Part shown: piece by piece, positions 1-7,150 of the stretch
How positions within the stretch are numbered: position 1 is the stretch's first letter
Layout of the letters: every line of letters begins with the position of its first letter
From: Granulicella sp.
GTDB lineage: Bacteria; Acidobacteriota; Terriglobia; Terriglobales; Acidobacteriaceae
Length of the DNA: 8,145 nt
Direction: 5' to 3'
Assembly: GCA_003133205.1 (NCBI GenBank)
Contig: PKWK01000361.1
Location: 487-8,631, forward strand
Notes under the pieces: generated by a model
The model's database searches: none
The model's input: the letters and a program-made list of their open reading frames with translations, nothing else
Told to the model about the DNA's origin: nothing
Program-made: the position numbers and the translations under genes

Positions 1-34
1 TGTGGTTCAATCGTGAGGAAAGACGGGTGGCCTG

Positions 35-2845
35 TTGCGGCAAATCTCTGGTGCTCCCAGACCCGAATCTGAACGTGAATCCGCACGCGCGCGAAGCTTC
101 CCGCGCGTCGAAGCTCTCCGCTTCCGCCGCGCCCCGCTCCTCGCAGCCGCACTCTGCTTCGCGCTCGGCGAAGCCTTCACCAAACTCCCGCCGCCAACCC
201 TGCGCCCCACGTTCCTTCTCTTCGCCGCTGCAGTCGCGCTCGGCGCCGTCACGCTGCTCGCGCTCGGCCGTTCCCTCCGCCTCGCCATCCTGCCTATCGC
301 CGCACTCTGGATCGCCGCTGGCCTCTGGTCCGCGCAACTCCAGCCCGCGCCGTCGCCGCAGACCGCCATCCTCACCTACGCCGACGGCCTCAGCCGCACG
401 GTCGAAGGCCGCATCGTCCGCATCCGAACCCTGCCCCCGCGCACGTCTCCGGCGAAAGTGGACGCCGATGCAGACGAGTGGGACGAGCCCGGAACGCCAG
501 ACACCTCCCTCGATCTTGACCTCACGGCCATCGAAGACGTCACGCCCGACACCTCGCGCATGGTCCCCATCGCCGGCGGCGTCCGCGCCACGCTCTTCGC
601 AGCGAACCATTCGCAGCCACAAACTCAACTCCACTGCGGCGACCTCGTCGAAGTCCCGCTGCGCCTTCGCACGCCCGAGCGGTACCGCGATCCCGGCGCA
701 TGGCAGTACGCCGACTTCCTGCTGGACCAGGGAATCGCCGCAACCGCCAATGTCACCGCCGCCAAACTCCGCCCCGTTTCCGCCCTTTCGCCACGCGCAA
801 GCCTCTCTGCAGCCATGCAATGCCACCTCTTCGCCGCGCAAAGCTGGGCCGCCGCGCGTCTGTTTGCCTACACGCGCTCCACGCCAAACCGCCGCCTTCC
901 ATCGCTCCTCCGCCTTACGCCGGACGATGCCGGAATGCTCAACGCCATGCTGTTCGGCGACCGCACACGCCTCACCCAAAACCTCCGCGTCGGCTTCCAG
1001 CGCACCGGCTCCTTTCACCTCTTCGTCGTCTCAGGAATGCACGTCGCTCTGCTTGCGGGCCTTGTCTTCTGGCTCGCCCGCCGCCTGCGCCTGAGCCCGA
1101 CGCTCGCGACGCTGCTGACCCTCGCGCTCGTCACCGCCTATGCGCTGCTCACCGGCTTCGGCGTGCCCGTCCAGCGCGCCCTGCTGATGACCGCCGTCTT
1201 CCTGTTCGCAAGCCTGCTCACTCGCCAGCGCAACCCGCTGAACGCTCTCGGAGCCGCCGCTCTCGCCGTCCTGGTCTGGTCGCCGCGCGCCCTCTTCGAA
1301 GCCAGCTTCCAGATGACGTTCCTCGCCATTGTCGCCATCGCCGGCATCGCAATGCCGCTCGCTGAACGCAGCTTCCTCGGCTACGCCCGCGCCACCCGCA
1401 ACCTCCGCGACACCTGGCACGACCGAGTGCTTCCGCCACATCTCGCGCACTTCCGCACCATGCTCCGCTTCTGGGGCGAGGAGTTCGCGGACCACTTCGG
1501 TCGACGCGCGCGCAATCTCCCCGCGAGCGTGATCCGCGTGGTGCTATCGACGGCGCAACTCGCGCTCATGGGGATCGTCGTCGAGGCCGTCATGGTGTTG
1601 CCCATGGCCCTCTACTTTCATCGCGCGACTGTCTTCGCGTTGCCAGCGAACATGTTCAGCATCCCGCTGGTCGCCGTGCTCGCACCACTCGGCCTCGCGA
1701 CGTTCCTCGCGTCTCTATTAAGCCCATGGCTCGCGGCCCTGCCCGCCTCCGCGTTGGCCCTCCTGCTGCACGCGATCACTGGCCTCATCCACCGCATCAG
1801 CAATGCGCAGGCCGCCGACCTCCGCGTCCCCGGCCCCACGCTCACCCACGCGCTGCTCGCCGTCGTCTGCTTCGCCTTCTGCTGCTGGGCCGTGCGCCGG
1901 TCGCGCGCAACCGCATGGGCCGCGGTCGCCGTCCTTCCGCTCGCAATCGCAATCGTCCTCTGGCCTTCGCCGCCTGCCGTCCATTCCAACCAGTTCGAAG
2001 TCACCGCCATCGACGTAGGCCAGGGAGACTCCCTGCTCGTCGTCGGCCCCACCGGCCACGCCATGCTGATCGACGCGGGAGGCCCTACTGGAGCCGCCGC
2101 CAACGCCGAAAACGCCGCGGGCCTCGGCTCTCAAAATGCCGCATTCGACATCGGCGAAGAGGTCGTCTCGCCCTACCTCTGGTCGCGCCAGCTCCGCCGC
2201 CTCGATGTCGTCGCCCTCACCCACGCTCACTCCGACCACATGGGAGGAATGCCTGCCGTACTGCGCAACTTCCGTCCCCGCGAGCTCTGGGTTGCCGTCG
2301 ATCCCAACTCCGCACCCTACCGCGCCCTGCTCGCCGAGGCCGCAACCCTCGGCATTCGCGTGCGCCACCTCCGCGCCGGCGACCGCATCCCGTGGGAGGG
2401 CGTCGACGTCTCCGTGCTCGCGCCCACGCCCGCCTACGCCAACCCCGGACCGCCCATCAACAACGATTCCCTCGTGCTGAGAATGCAATACGGGCAGTCT
2501 TCAGCCCTGCTCGAAGGCGACGCCGAAGCGCCCAGCGAAGACGCGATGGTTGCCGCATCGCTCAGCGGCCACGGCCTCCAACTCGGCCCCGACACGCTGC
2601 TCAAAGTCGGTCACCACGGCAGCCGGACATCCACTACTCCGGAGTTTCTCGCCCTCGCCTCGCCCCGCGACGCCGTCATCTCGGTCGGCCGCAACAACAC
2701 CTTCGGCCACCCGCGTCCCGAGATCGTCCAACGCCTCGCCGCGGCCCACGCCCACGTCTACCGCACTGACCAGTTCGGCCTGGCTACCTTCCTGATGTCC
2801 CGCGACGGAAGAATCTTCGCCATTCCTGCCGCGTCTAATCCGTAA
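35..2845 (+). CDS. comEC: ComEC/Rec2-family DNA internalization channel protein
   Basis: ComEC forms the inner-membrane channel that takes single-stranded DNA into the cytoplasm during natural transformation. Seen in the 936-residue translation: hydrophobic segments near residues 33-48, 60-80 and 84-98; a soluble stretch at about 110-245 fitting the OB-like DUF4131 domain; then the competence membrane domain at about 300-620 with its signature around FVVSGMHV (330-337). A metallo-beta-lactamase-like domain fills about 655-930, with DVGQGD (660-665), HAHSDH (730-735), GD (828-829) and GHHGS (859-863). All expected metal ligands are present, so the putative nuclease domain looks intact; many ComEC proteins lack it. 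The length is on the long side but normal for the three-domain form. The start is uncertain: a stop at 14-16 closes the frame, leaving only CTG at 32 or TTG at 35. GAGGAAAG at 15-22 is a possible but distant ribosome site. No other com gene is visible. Family call is firm; start is weak. Confidence 0.95.
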   Translation: MRQISGAPRPESERESARARSFPRVEALRFRRAPLLAAALCFALGEAFTKLPPPTLRPTFLLFAAAVALGAVTLLALGRSLRLAILPIAALWIAAGLWSAQLQPAPSPQTAILTYADGLSRTVEGRIVRIRTLPPRTSPAKVDADADEWDEPGTPDTSLDLDLTAIEDVTPDTSRMVPIAGGVRATLFAANHSQPQTQLHCGDLVEVPLRLRTPERYRDPGAWQYADFLLDQGIAATANVTAAKLRPVSALSPRASLSAAMQCHLFAAQSWAAARLFAYTRSTPNRRLPSLLRLTPDDAGMLNAMLFGDRTRLTQNLRVGFQRTGSFHLFVVSGMHVALLAGLVFWLARRLRLSPTLATLLTLALVTAYALLTGFGVPVQRALLMTAVFLFASLLTRQRNPLNALGAAALAVLVWSPRALFEASFQMTFLAIVAIAGIAMPLAERSFLGYARATRNLRDTWHDRVLPPHLAHFRTMLRFWGEEFADHFGRRARNLPASVIRVVLSTAQLALMGIVVEAVMVLPMALYFHRATVFALPANMFSIPLVAVLAPLGLATFLASLLSPWLAALPASALALLLHAITGLIHRISNAQAADLRVPGPTLTHALLAVVCFAFCCWAVRRSRATAWAAVAVLPLAIAIVLWPSPPAVHSNQFEVTAIDVGQGDSLLVVGPTGHAMLIDAGGPTGAAANAENAAGLGSQNAAFDIGEEVVSPYLWSRQLRRLDVVALTHAHSDHMGGMPAVLRNFRPRELWVAVDPNSAPYRALLAEAATLGIRVRHLRAGDRIPWEGVDVSVLAPTPAYANPGPPINNDSLVLRMQYGQSSALLEGDAEAPSEDAMVAASLSGHGLQLGPDTLLKVGHHGSRTSTTPEFLALASPRDAVISVGRNNTFGHPRPEIVQRLAAAHAHVYRTDQFGLATFLMSRDGRIFAIPAASNP

Positions 2846-2896
2846 TGCGACGCTCCAACGTCAGAACTGAGACGAAGCAACTGCGCCACAAATGCT

Positions 2897-2929
2897 TGCC
2901 TTGACAGGCACGTTAAACTCAAATTATGG
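2897..2929 (+). promoter_or_regulatory. Candidate promoter with inverted repeat over the -35 box
   Basis: A perfect TTGACA lies at 2901-2906. It sits inside the inverted repeat TGCCT-TGAC-AGGCA (2897-2910), which could be a small operator. The -10 element is weak: AATTAT at 2922-2927 after a 15-base spacer (4 of 6 matches), or a poorer hexamer at 2924-2929 after 17 bases. Either would place the transcript start about 20-25 bases before the ATG at 2957. The rest of the gap from 2846 to 2956 shows no gene and no clear terminator for comEC. Function is inferred from sequence only. Confidence 0.4.
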
Positions 2930-2956
2930 ACTAATCCAAGTAACCCATTGGTGCAT

Positions 2957-3622
2957 ATGAGCACAGAGGCTATCCAAATCGCATTCGTCGATCCAAGTGG
3001 CTCGACAACGAGCGGCTTTTCGATAGCGCTGCCGCGAAAACCAGCGCGAATTCGCAAATTCCGCCCTGCAACCTGGAATGAGAGTCAGGCCATCCGAAGG
3101 TTTTGTCAGTATCTCCAAAGCAAAGACGCCGACGGCCTAGACGCATCGATATCTGCTTTGAACCGACTTCACTGCTGGAATCGGGCTGTCGACAACCTGA
3201 TGACCGGTCCCAGCCCGAACACGGCAAAAGGAGATGCCCTCCTTTCATTTTGGTTTAGATACGGTCTAGATAGCATCCCACCAGAATTGAGGGAAGATCT
3301 GCCTCGCCTGTTTGACGCATTCAGGTATCTTTTCCCGCCGTACGCCGGAGAAGGACTGACGCTCTATCGTGGAGAACTTGAGTCGAGCCATGCGAAGGGT
3401 GAGTATGGAATATCGTGGACATCGATTCTAGAAAAGGCGAAGTGTTTTGCCGATAGGCGATGTTCTATCGAAGGTCACGCTGTGGTCTTTAAGATCGAAG
3501 CCACACCCGACATGATTGCTATAGCAGTGAAAGATTACTCGGATCATACTCTGACCCTCGGGGAGGATGAATATCTTGTTGATCCGCGGACAATTCACGG
3601 GAAAGTCTCGATCGTAATTTGA
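2957..3622 (+). CDS. Uncharacterised protein, possible ADP-ribosyltransferase-like fold
   Basis: This 221-residue protein has no signal peptide or membrane segment. The first 120 or so residues look mostly helical. The C-terminal half has LYRGE with Arg138, SWTS at 153-156 followed by a helix-like stretch with CFA, and GEDEYLVDP with Glu203 and Glu205. That order (Arg; Ser-x-Thr-Ser; Glu-x-Glu) is the layout of R-S-E mono-ADP-ribosyltransferases, although the Arg-to-Ser spacing is short. I recall similar LYRGE / WT / GExEYxVDP proteins annotated as hypothetical in many bacteria, so the fold is an inference. ATG at 2957 is preferred over TTG 2948 and GTG 2951; none has a good ribosome site. 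Codon choice is far less GC-biased than in comEC or the next gene, which suggests separate acquisition. The gene stands alone, with no evident partner antitoxin or immunity gene. That it is a coding gene is fairly sure; enzymatic activity is a hypothesis. Confidence 0.75.
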   Translation: MSTEAIQIAFVDPSGSTTSGFSIALPRKPARIRKFRPATWNESQAIRRFCQYLQSKDADGLDASISALNRLHCWNRAVDNLMTGPSPNTAKGDALLSFWFRYGLDSIPPELREDLPRLFDAFRYLFPPYAGEGLTLYRGELESSHAKGEYGISWTSILEKAKCFADRRCSIEGHAVVFKIEATPDMIAIAVKDYSDHTLTLGEDEYLVDPRTIHGKVSIVI

Positions 3623-3658
3623 GCGCTGGATAGGAAATGCAGTATAAGCACCCACACC

Positions 3659-3663
3659 GGAGG
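3659..3663 (+). promoter_or_regulatory. Shine-Dalgarno GGAGG that decides a TTG start
   Basis: GGAGG lies six bases before TTG at 3670, which is in frame with the following small gene. The upstream ATG at 3637 has only TAGGAA two bases away, too close for normal initiation. This site is the reason for choosing TTG 3670 as the start. Confidence 0.5.
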
Positions 3664-3669
3664 CCCCCT

Positions 3670-3948
3670 TTGGAAGAAATCTCCCCCAACACCGAAGCCA
3701 CCCCCGCAATGACTCCCGCCGAGCGGGCCGAAGAGAGCAAGCTCATCCGCCGCCTGCAACTGATGATGAACCTCGTCATGCAGACCATCGCCCAGGACAG
3801 CTCGCTCTCCGTCGACGAAGCCTCGCAGATGATCGCCGACTCACGCAAAGCCGCGCTCGCCATGTTCCCCGGCAAAGAACTCGCCTACGACCTCATCTGG
3901 CGTCCCCGCTTCCAACGCCTCATGCGCGAACGCTTTCGCATTATGTGA
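3670..3948 (+). CDS. Small conserved-type hypothetical protein
   Basis: The protein is 92 residues from TTG at 3670. Alternatives are ATG 3637 (103 residues, poor ribosome site) and ATG 3709 (79 residues). It is small, charged and soluble, with no signal peptide or membrane segment. After a short Pro/Thr-rich lead it appears all-helical: a helix rich in Leu, Met and Arg (LIRRLQLMMNLVMQTIA), a second segment SVDEASQMIADSRKAAL, then an Arg-rich tail with LIWRPRFQRLMRERF. Strong GC bias at third positions matches comEC and differs sharply from the gene before it, which supports a real resident gene. I recall similar short proteins in Acidobacteriota genomes but no function, and I do not assign one. 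It lies 47 bases after the upstream gene and 51 bases before the antitoxin, so co-transcription with either is possible but not shown. Confidence 0.75.
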   Translation: MEEISPNTEATPAMTPAERAEESKLIRRLQLMMNLVMQTIAQDSSLSVDEASQMIADSRKAALAMFPGKELAYDLIWRPRFQRLMRERFRIM

Positions 3949-3965
3949 CGCAGTGCCACGATGTC

Positions 3966-3983
3966 ATTCAAATGAATTACAAT
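3966..3983 (+). promoter_or_regulatory. Candidate promoter/operator of the toxin-antitoxin module
   Basis: An inverted repeat ATTCA-AA-TGAAT (3966-3977) abuts a good -10 hexamer TACAAT (3978-3983), 16 bases before the antitoxin start. No convincing -35 box is seen at the right distance. RelB-type antitoxins usually repress their own promoter by binding inverted repeats overlapping it, so this repeat is the natural operator candidate. The repeat and hexamer are seen; binding is inferred. Confidence 0.5.
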
Positions 3984-3999
3984 AGAAGCGGAGGCTCGT

Positions 4000-4299
4000 A
4001 TGCCCGAGACCGCACTAGTCCAGGCCCGGATTGATCCCGTCGTGAAGGAACGTGCATCCGCAGTGCTCGAAGAGTTGGGCATCACCGTCTCCGACGCCGT
4101 GCGCATCCTCCTCACGCGAACCGCCAACGAAGGCGCGCTACCCTTCGAGTTGCTGCAATCAACCGCAGCCCACGATGCCTGGTTCCGCGCCAAGGTGCAG
4201 GAAGCCCTTGACGATCCGCGCCCTGCCATCTCTCACTCGCGAGTAGAAGCCTACTTCTCAAAGCGCCGTGCAGCCGCTTCCCGTAAAGCTCGAAAGTAG
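4000..4299 (+). CDS. RelB/DinJ-family type II antitoxin
   Basis: This 99-residue protein would neutralise the adjacent RelE/ParE-type toxin and autoregulate the operon. The N-terminus gives the ribbon-helix-helix pattern of the RelB/DinJ family: a beta strand ALVQARIDPVVKERASAVL followed by EELGITVSDAVRILLTRTANEGALPFEL (about residues 5-50), including the typical GxTxSDAxxxLL stretch and the LPFEL end. The C-terminal half (AHDAWFRAKVQEALDDP onward) is the charged toxin-binding tail, ending in a Lys/Arg-rich run. ATG at 4000 is well supported by GGAGG at 3990-3994, five bases upstream. The gene appears intact. The partner toxin begins four bases after its stop but is out of frame, so the antitoxin may now be an orphan regulator. 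RelB rather than another ribbon-helix-helix class is quite likely from the motif spacing. Confidence 0.9.
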   Translation: MPETALVQARIDPVVKERASAVLEELGITVSDAVRILLTRTANEGALPFELLQSTAAHDAWFRAKVQEALDDPRPAISHSRVEAYFSKRRAAASRKARK

Positions 4300-4302
4300 T
4301 CC

Positions 4303-4588
4303 ATGCGCCTGAAGCGGTACCGCTCTTGCATTTGAAGATCGTCTCGCAATCTTTGAGTACATCGAGGCCGATAATCCGCCCGCCGCGGTTCGCGTAGACA
4401 GCACCATCCGCGAACAGGTCGAACAGTTATTGCAGTCTCCTGAGCTAGGTCGCCCAGGCCGGGTGAGGGGAACACGAGAATTGATCATCGGCCATACGCC
4501 CTACATCGCCGCCTATCGGATTGCAACGGACGTCATAAAGATACTGCGCGTTCTACATGGCGCCCAACAGTGGCCCGAAGAATTCTAG
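4303..4588 (+). pseudogene. RelE/ParE-family toxin, frameshifted near codon 6
   Basis: ATG at 4303, four bases after the antitoxin stop, gives only MRLKRYRSCI before TGA at 4333-4335. If the T at 4318 is skipped, the frame becomes MRLKR-TALAFEDRLAIFEYIEAD and runs open to TAG at 4586-4588, for 94 residues, the normal size for the family. That frame carries hallmark RelE/ParE features: the DRLAIFEYIEADNP helix, LGRPGRVRGTREL, then YIAAYRI and ILRVLHGAQQWP at the C-terminus. The shifted frame is blocked upstream by TGA at 4310-4312 and has no ATG, GTG or TTG before the conserved region, so an internal start would lose the first helix. RelE enzymes cleave mRNA on the ribosome; ParE relatives poison gyrase. 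Which this was is unclear. It may be a true pseudogene, a sequencing error or, less likely, a recoded gene. Its end faces the permease gene 26 bases away. Confidence 0.85.
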
Positions 4589-4614
4589 AGATCCCATTCG
4601 GCCTGGCACGCCCG

Positions 4615-5856
4615 CTACTCGTAGCGCAGCGCCTCAATCGGGTCAAGGTTCGCCGCGCGGATCGCCGGAATCATGCCGCTCACCAGTCCGGTAATCGCCA
4701 GGATCACGGTGGCGACGATCACCGAAGTGGGCGAGATGAGCAGGTAGATGTCCGCAGCCTCGGCGTGTTGCGCAAGCGCGCTGTACATCGTAATCCGTCC
4801 CACCAGGGTGGAGATCAGATAGGCGAGCGCGATCCCTGACACTCCACCAACACCGGTAATAGCCATAGCCTCGGCCAGAAATTGCAGCAGGATGTGTTTC
4901 CTGCGCGCGCCCAGCGCCTTCTCGATGCCGATCTCACGCGTGCGCTGCTGGACGGCGACCAGCATGATATTCATCAGGCCGATGCCGGCGATGCCGAGCG
5001 TCAACGCTCCCACGATCGAGAGCAGAAACTGCAGGGCAGTCGAGAGAATCTTGAACTGGTGCAGCTCCGTCATCAGGTTCGCGACGTAGACTGCGTTGTG
5101 GTCGGAGGGCCTGAAATGATGCGCCGCCGCCAGCGTTTCGCGCAGGCTTTTTTCGGCCAGTTCGTTGTCACCGGTGTAGCTGAACCATATGCCGTCAAGA
5201 TACTGCGTATCTTTCAGGTCGCTCATGGTGCTGAAGGGGATGTAGATCTGGCGGTTGATGTCGCTGTCCTCGCCCTCCTGCATCTTGGGGTTGAGAACGC
5301 CGATGATGGTAAACATCTCTCCGTTCAGGCGAATGCTTTCGCCCAGCGCCCAGCCGCCGGAGAACAGCTTGGTCTTCGCCTCCGAGCCGATCACGCAGAC
5401 ATGGGCGCGCTGCTGGTCCTCGGCCCCGTTGAAAAAGCGCCCCTGATCGGGTTCCAGCTTCACTATGTCCTGGTATCCCGGCCGGGCTCCAAGCACGCTC
5501 CAGGTGTAGGTGTGCAGATCGTTCTGCACGGTTACGTCCTTGTAGGCTGCGGGCGATATCTGGCCGATTCCGGGAACGCTGGCAGCAACGCGGTCCACAT
5601 CGTCCAGCGTGAAGCGCACCCGCACACCCGCTTTATCTCCGCCTGCCTGTTGGCTGGTGCGGCCAGGAAAGACGCCGATGGTGTGTGTGCCCCATTCCGC
5701 GAAGATGGCCTCGAAGGCGCGGGCGAAGCCTGCTCCGTAGGCCAGCAACAGCACCACCGTGGCGATGCCCCACGCCATGCCGATCATGGTGATCATAGTA
5801 CGGCGGCGATTGTAGAGCATCGCCTCCCAGGCCTGACCGAGAATGTCCTTGAACAT
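4615..5856 (-). CDS. MacB/FtsX-type ABC transporter permease (second of pair)
   Basis: This is the membrane subunit of a type VII (mechanotransmission) ABC exporter and would pair with an ATPase and a periplasmic adaptor. In 413 residues it shows the usual four membrane segments: one near the N-terminus (about 19-42), a long periplasmic MacB_PCD-type domain (about 45-270), then three at about 277-302, 330-353 and 374-397, forming the FtsX domain. The conserved cytoplasmic loop RTREIGIEKALGA (305-317) and the C-terminal LDPIEALRYE are present. There is no ATP-binding domain (no Walker motifs), so this is permease only, unlike full MacB. ATG at 5856 follows AAAGGAAG with a five-base gap (complement of 5862-5869). 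The gene lies 40 bases after the other permease in the same direction, so the two are very likely one operon and may form a heterodimer. Substrate unknown. Confidence 0.93.
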   Translation of the reverse strand: MFKDILGQAWEAMLYNRRRTMITMIGMAWGIATVVLLLAYGAGFARAFEAIFAEWGTHTIGVFPGRTSQQAGGDKAGVRVRFTLDDVDRVAASVPGIGQISPAAYKDVTVQNDLHTYTWSVLGARPGYQDIVKLEPDQGRFFNGAEDQQRAHVCVIGSEAKTKLFSGGWALGESIRLNGEMFTIIGVLNPKMQEGEDSDINRQIYIPFSTMSDLKDTQYLDGIWFSYTGDNELAEKSLRETLAAAHHFRPSDHNAVYVANLMTELHQFKILSTALQFLLSIVGALTLGIAGIGLMNIMLVAVQQRTREIGIEKALGARRKHILLQFLAEAMAITGVGGVSGIALAYLISTLVGRITMYSALAQHAEAADIYLLISPTSVIVATVILAITGLVSGMIPAIRAANLDPIEALRYE

Positions 5857-5896
5857 AAGCGCTTCCTTTGCAGCCGCGAAACGTCCAGCTACTTCT

Positions 5897-7150
5897 TTAC
5901 TCCCGCCGCAACGCCTCGATGGGATCCAACTGCGCGGCCTTGTTCGCCGGATAAAGCCCTGCGGCGACTCCGCAAACCACCAGCGATCCCAGGGCCAGCG
6001 CCGCCGACCACGGAACCAATCGCGGCGGATCGAAGCCGGGCATCTTGTTGGTAAAAAATTGTTGCAGCACCCACATCAAGCCCGCGGAGGCGGCAATCCC
6101 AATCAGCCCGCTGATGCCGGTCAGCAGCAATCCTTCCCAGAAAAACTGCGCCACGATACTGCGCTTGCTGGCTCCAATGGCTTTGAGCACGCCAATTTCG
6201 CGCGTCCTCTCAGTGACGGAGACGAGCATGATGTTGATGATGCCCACCGCGCCCAGCCCCAGCGTAACGATTCCCACTCCGCCCAGGAACACGTCCATGG
6301 CATTGAAGATGACCCCGATCATTCTCTCTTCCTGAATGGAATCGAACTGGTCGAAGGCGTCTTTGAGTGAAGGATCGAAGCCGTGCCTTTCCGCGATCAC
6401 GCGATCCGCCGCAGCCAACGCGGCCACGGACTCGCCCCTTTTGGTTGGCTGGAACTGGATCGACGTCAGCGCGTCGCGAGGAATGTTGTCACCCTTCATC
6501 GCGAACATCTCCTGCATGGTCGTGACCGGGATGTAGAGCCTCTGGTCCGAGTTATCGTTGTCGCCGCGGCTTATCTTTCCGGCCAGCCCAATCACCGTGA
6601 AGGCGACCCCGTTGATGGTGATGGTCTCGCCCAGCATGGGCCGGCCCGGGAACAGGAGGATAGCCGCTTTGGAACCCAGCACCGCGACGCGTCGCCGGTC
6701 GGCCTCATCGGCGTCGTCCAGGAAGCGGCCCTGCACCACGGGAAGCAATTTCACCTCCGAGTAGTTGGGCTCGACTCCAATCACGCGGCTGGACGTGTTG
6801 CTGTATTGGCTCACTTCGTAGAGATCCGACCGGGCCATCTCGACGGTGACAGCACGGAGTTCGGGCAGGCGGCTCAGCGCGATCTCGTCTCCCGTCGTCA
6901 GTTTGTAGGGACGCATTCCCGTGTGCTGGTTGGCCAACGCAGGAATCGTGCCGTTGAACATCATGATGATGTCGTTGCCTAGTCTGGACATCTGCTTGTG
7001 TTGACCAGACCGGAAGCCTTCGCCGAGTCCCACCAGCACGAGCAGAGAGCCGACTCCCCAGGCGATGCCAAACATGGTCAGGAACGAGCGCAGCTTGTTG
7101 GCTGCGATAGCTCGAAATACCTGGCCGAGTATGTCCGAGAAAGACTGCAT
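5897..7150 (-). CDS. MacB/FtsX-type ABC transporter permease (first of pair)
   Basis: This 417-residue permease is built like its downstream neighbour: an N-terminal membrane segment around 21-44 (LRSFLTMFGIAWGVGSLL), a periplasmic MacB_PCD domain to about 280, then an FtsX domain with membrane segments near 288-311, 340-363 and 380-402. The loop ERTREIGVLKAIGA (about 314-327) and the LDPIEALRRE C-terminus mark the family. No nucleotide-binding domain is fused. The frame stays open upstream to a TTG at 7300, but those 50 extra residues (Arg- and Pro-rich, soluble) do not resemble family members, whereas MQSFSDILGQVFRA at 7150 aligns with the partner's MFKDILGQAWEA. I therefore use ATG 7150, although no strong ribosome site precedes it. 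It is the first gene of a two-permease operon, divergent from the adaptor gene. The two differ too much to be a recent duplication, so a working heterodimer is plausible. Confidence 0.92.
   Translation of the reverse strand: MQSFSDILGQVFRAIAANKLRSFLTMFGIAWGVGSLLVLVGLGEGFRSGQHKQMSRLGNDIIMMFNGTIPALANQHTGMRPYKLTTGDEIALSRLPELRAVTVEMARSDLYEVSQYSNTSSRVIGVEPNYSEVKLLPVVQGRFLDDADEADRRRVAVLGSKAAILLFPGRPMLGETITINGVAFTVIGLAGKISRGDNDNSDQRLYIPVTTMQEMFAMKGDNIPRDALTSIQFQPTKRGESVAALAAADRVIAERHGFDPSLKDAFDQFDSIQEERMIGVIFNAMDVFLGGVGIVTLGLGAVGIINIMLVSVTERTREIGVLKAIGASKRSIVAQFFWEGLLLTGISGLIGIAASAGLMWVLQQFFTNKMPGFDPPRLVPWSAALALGSLVVCGVAAGLYPANKAAQLDPIEALRRE

Noticed and set aside
27..1094. Long overlapping open frame on the plus strand inside comEC
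   Set aside because: Its residues are a Ser/Pro/Arg/Ala-rich run with no domain, typical of a shifted frame of GC-rich coding DNA. The comEC frame carries all recognisable motifs.
1718..2488. Long open frame on the minus strand opposite the comEC nuclease domain
   Set aside because: Gly/Asp/Glu-rich translation without motifs, a mirror of the comEC codon bias, and no ribosome site noted.
2850..2863. GACG...CGTC repeat after comEC as a terminator
   Set aside because: Four-base arms and no T run; too weak to call.
4614..4625. GCTAC-TC-GTAGC inverted repeat at the permease stop codon as a terminator
   Set aside because: Only five pairs with a two-base loop, mostly within coding sequence and with no T run on either strand.
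4882..6054. Plus-strand open frame of 390 residues over the second permease
   Set aside because: It is antisense to a clear MacB/FtsX permease and its translation has no recognisable domain.
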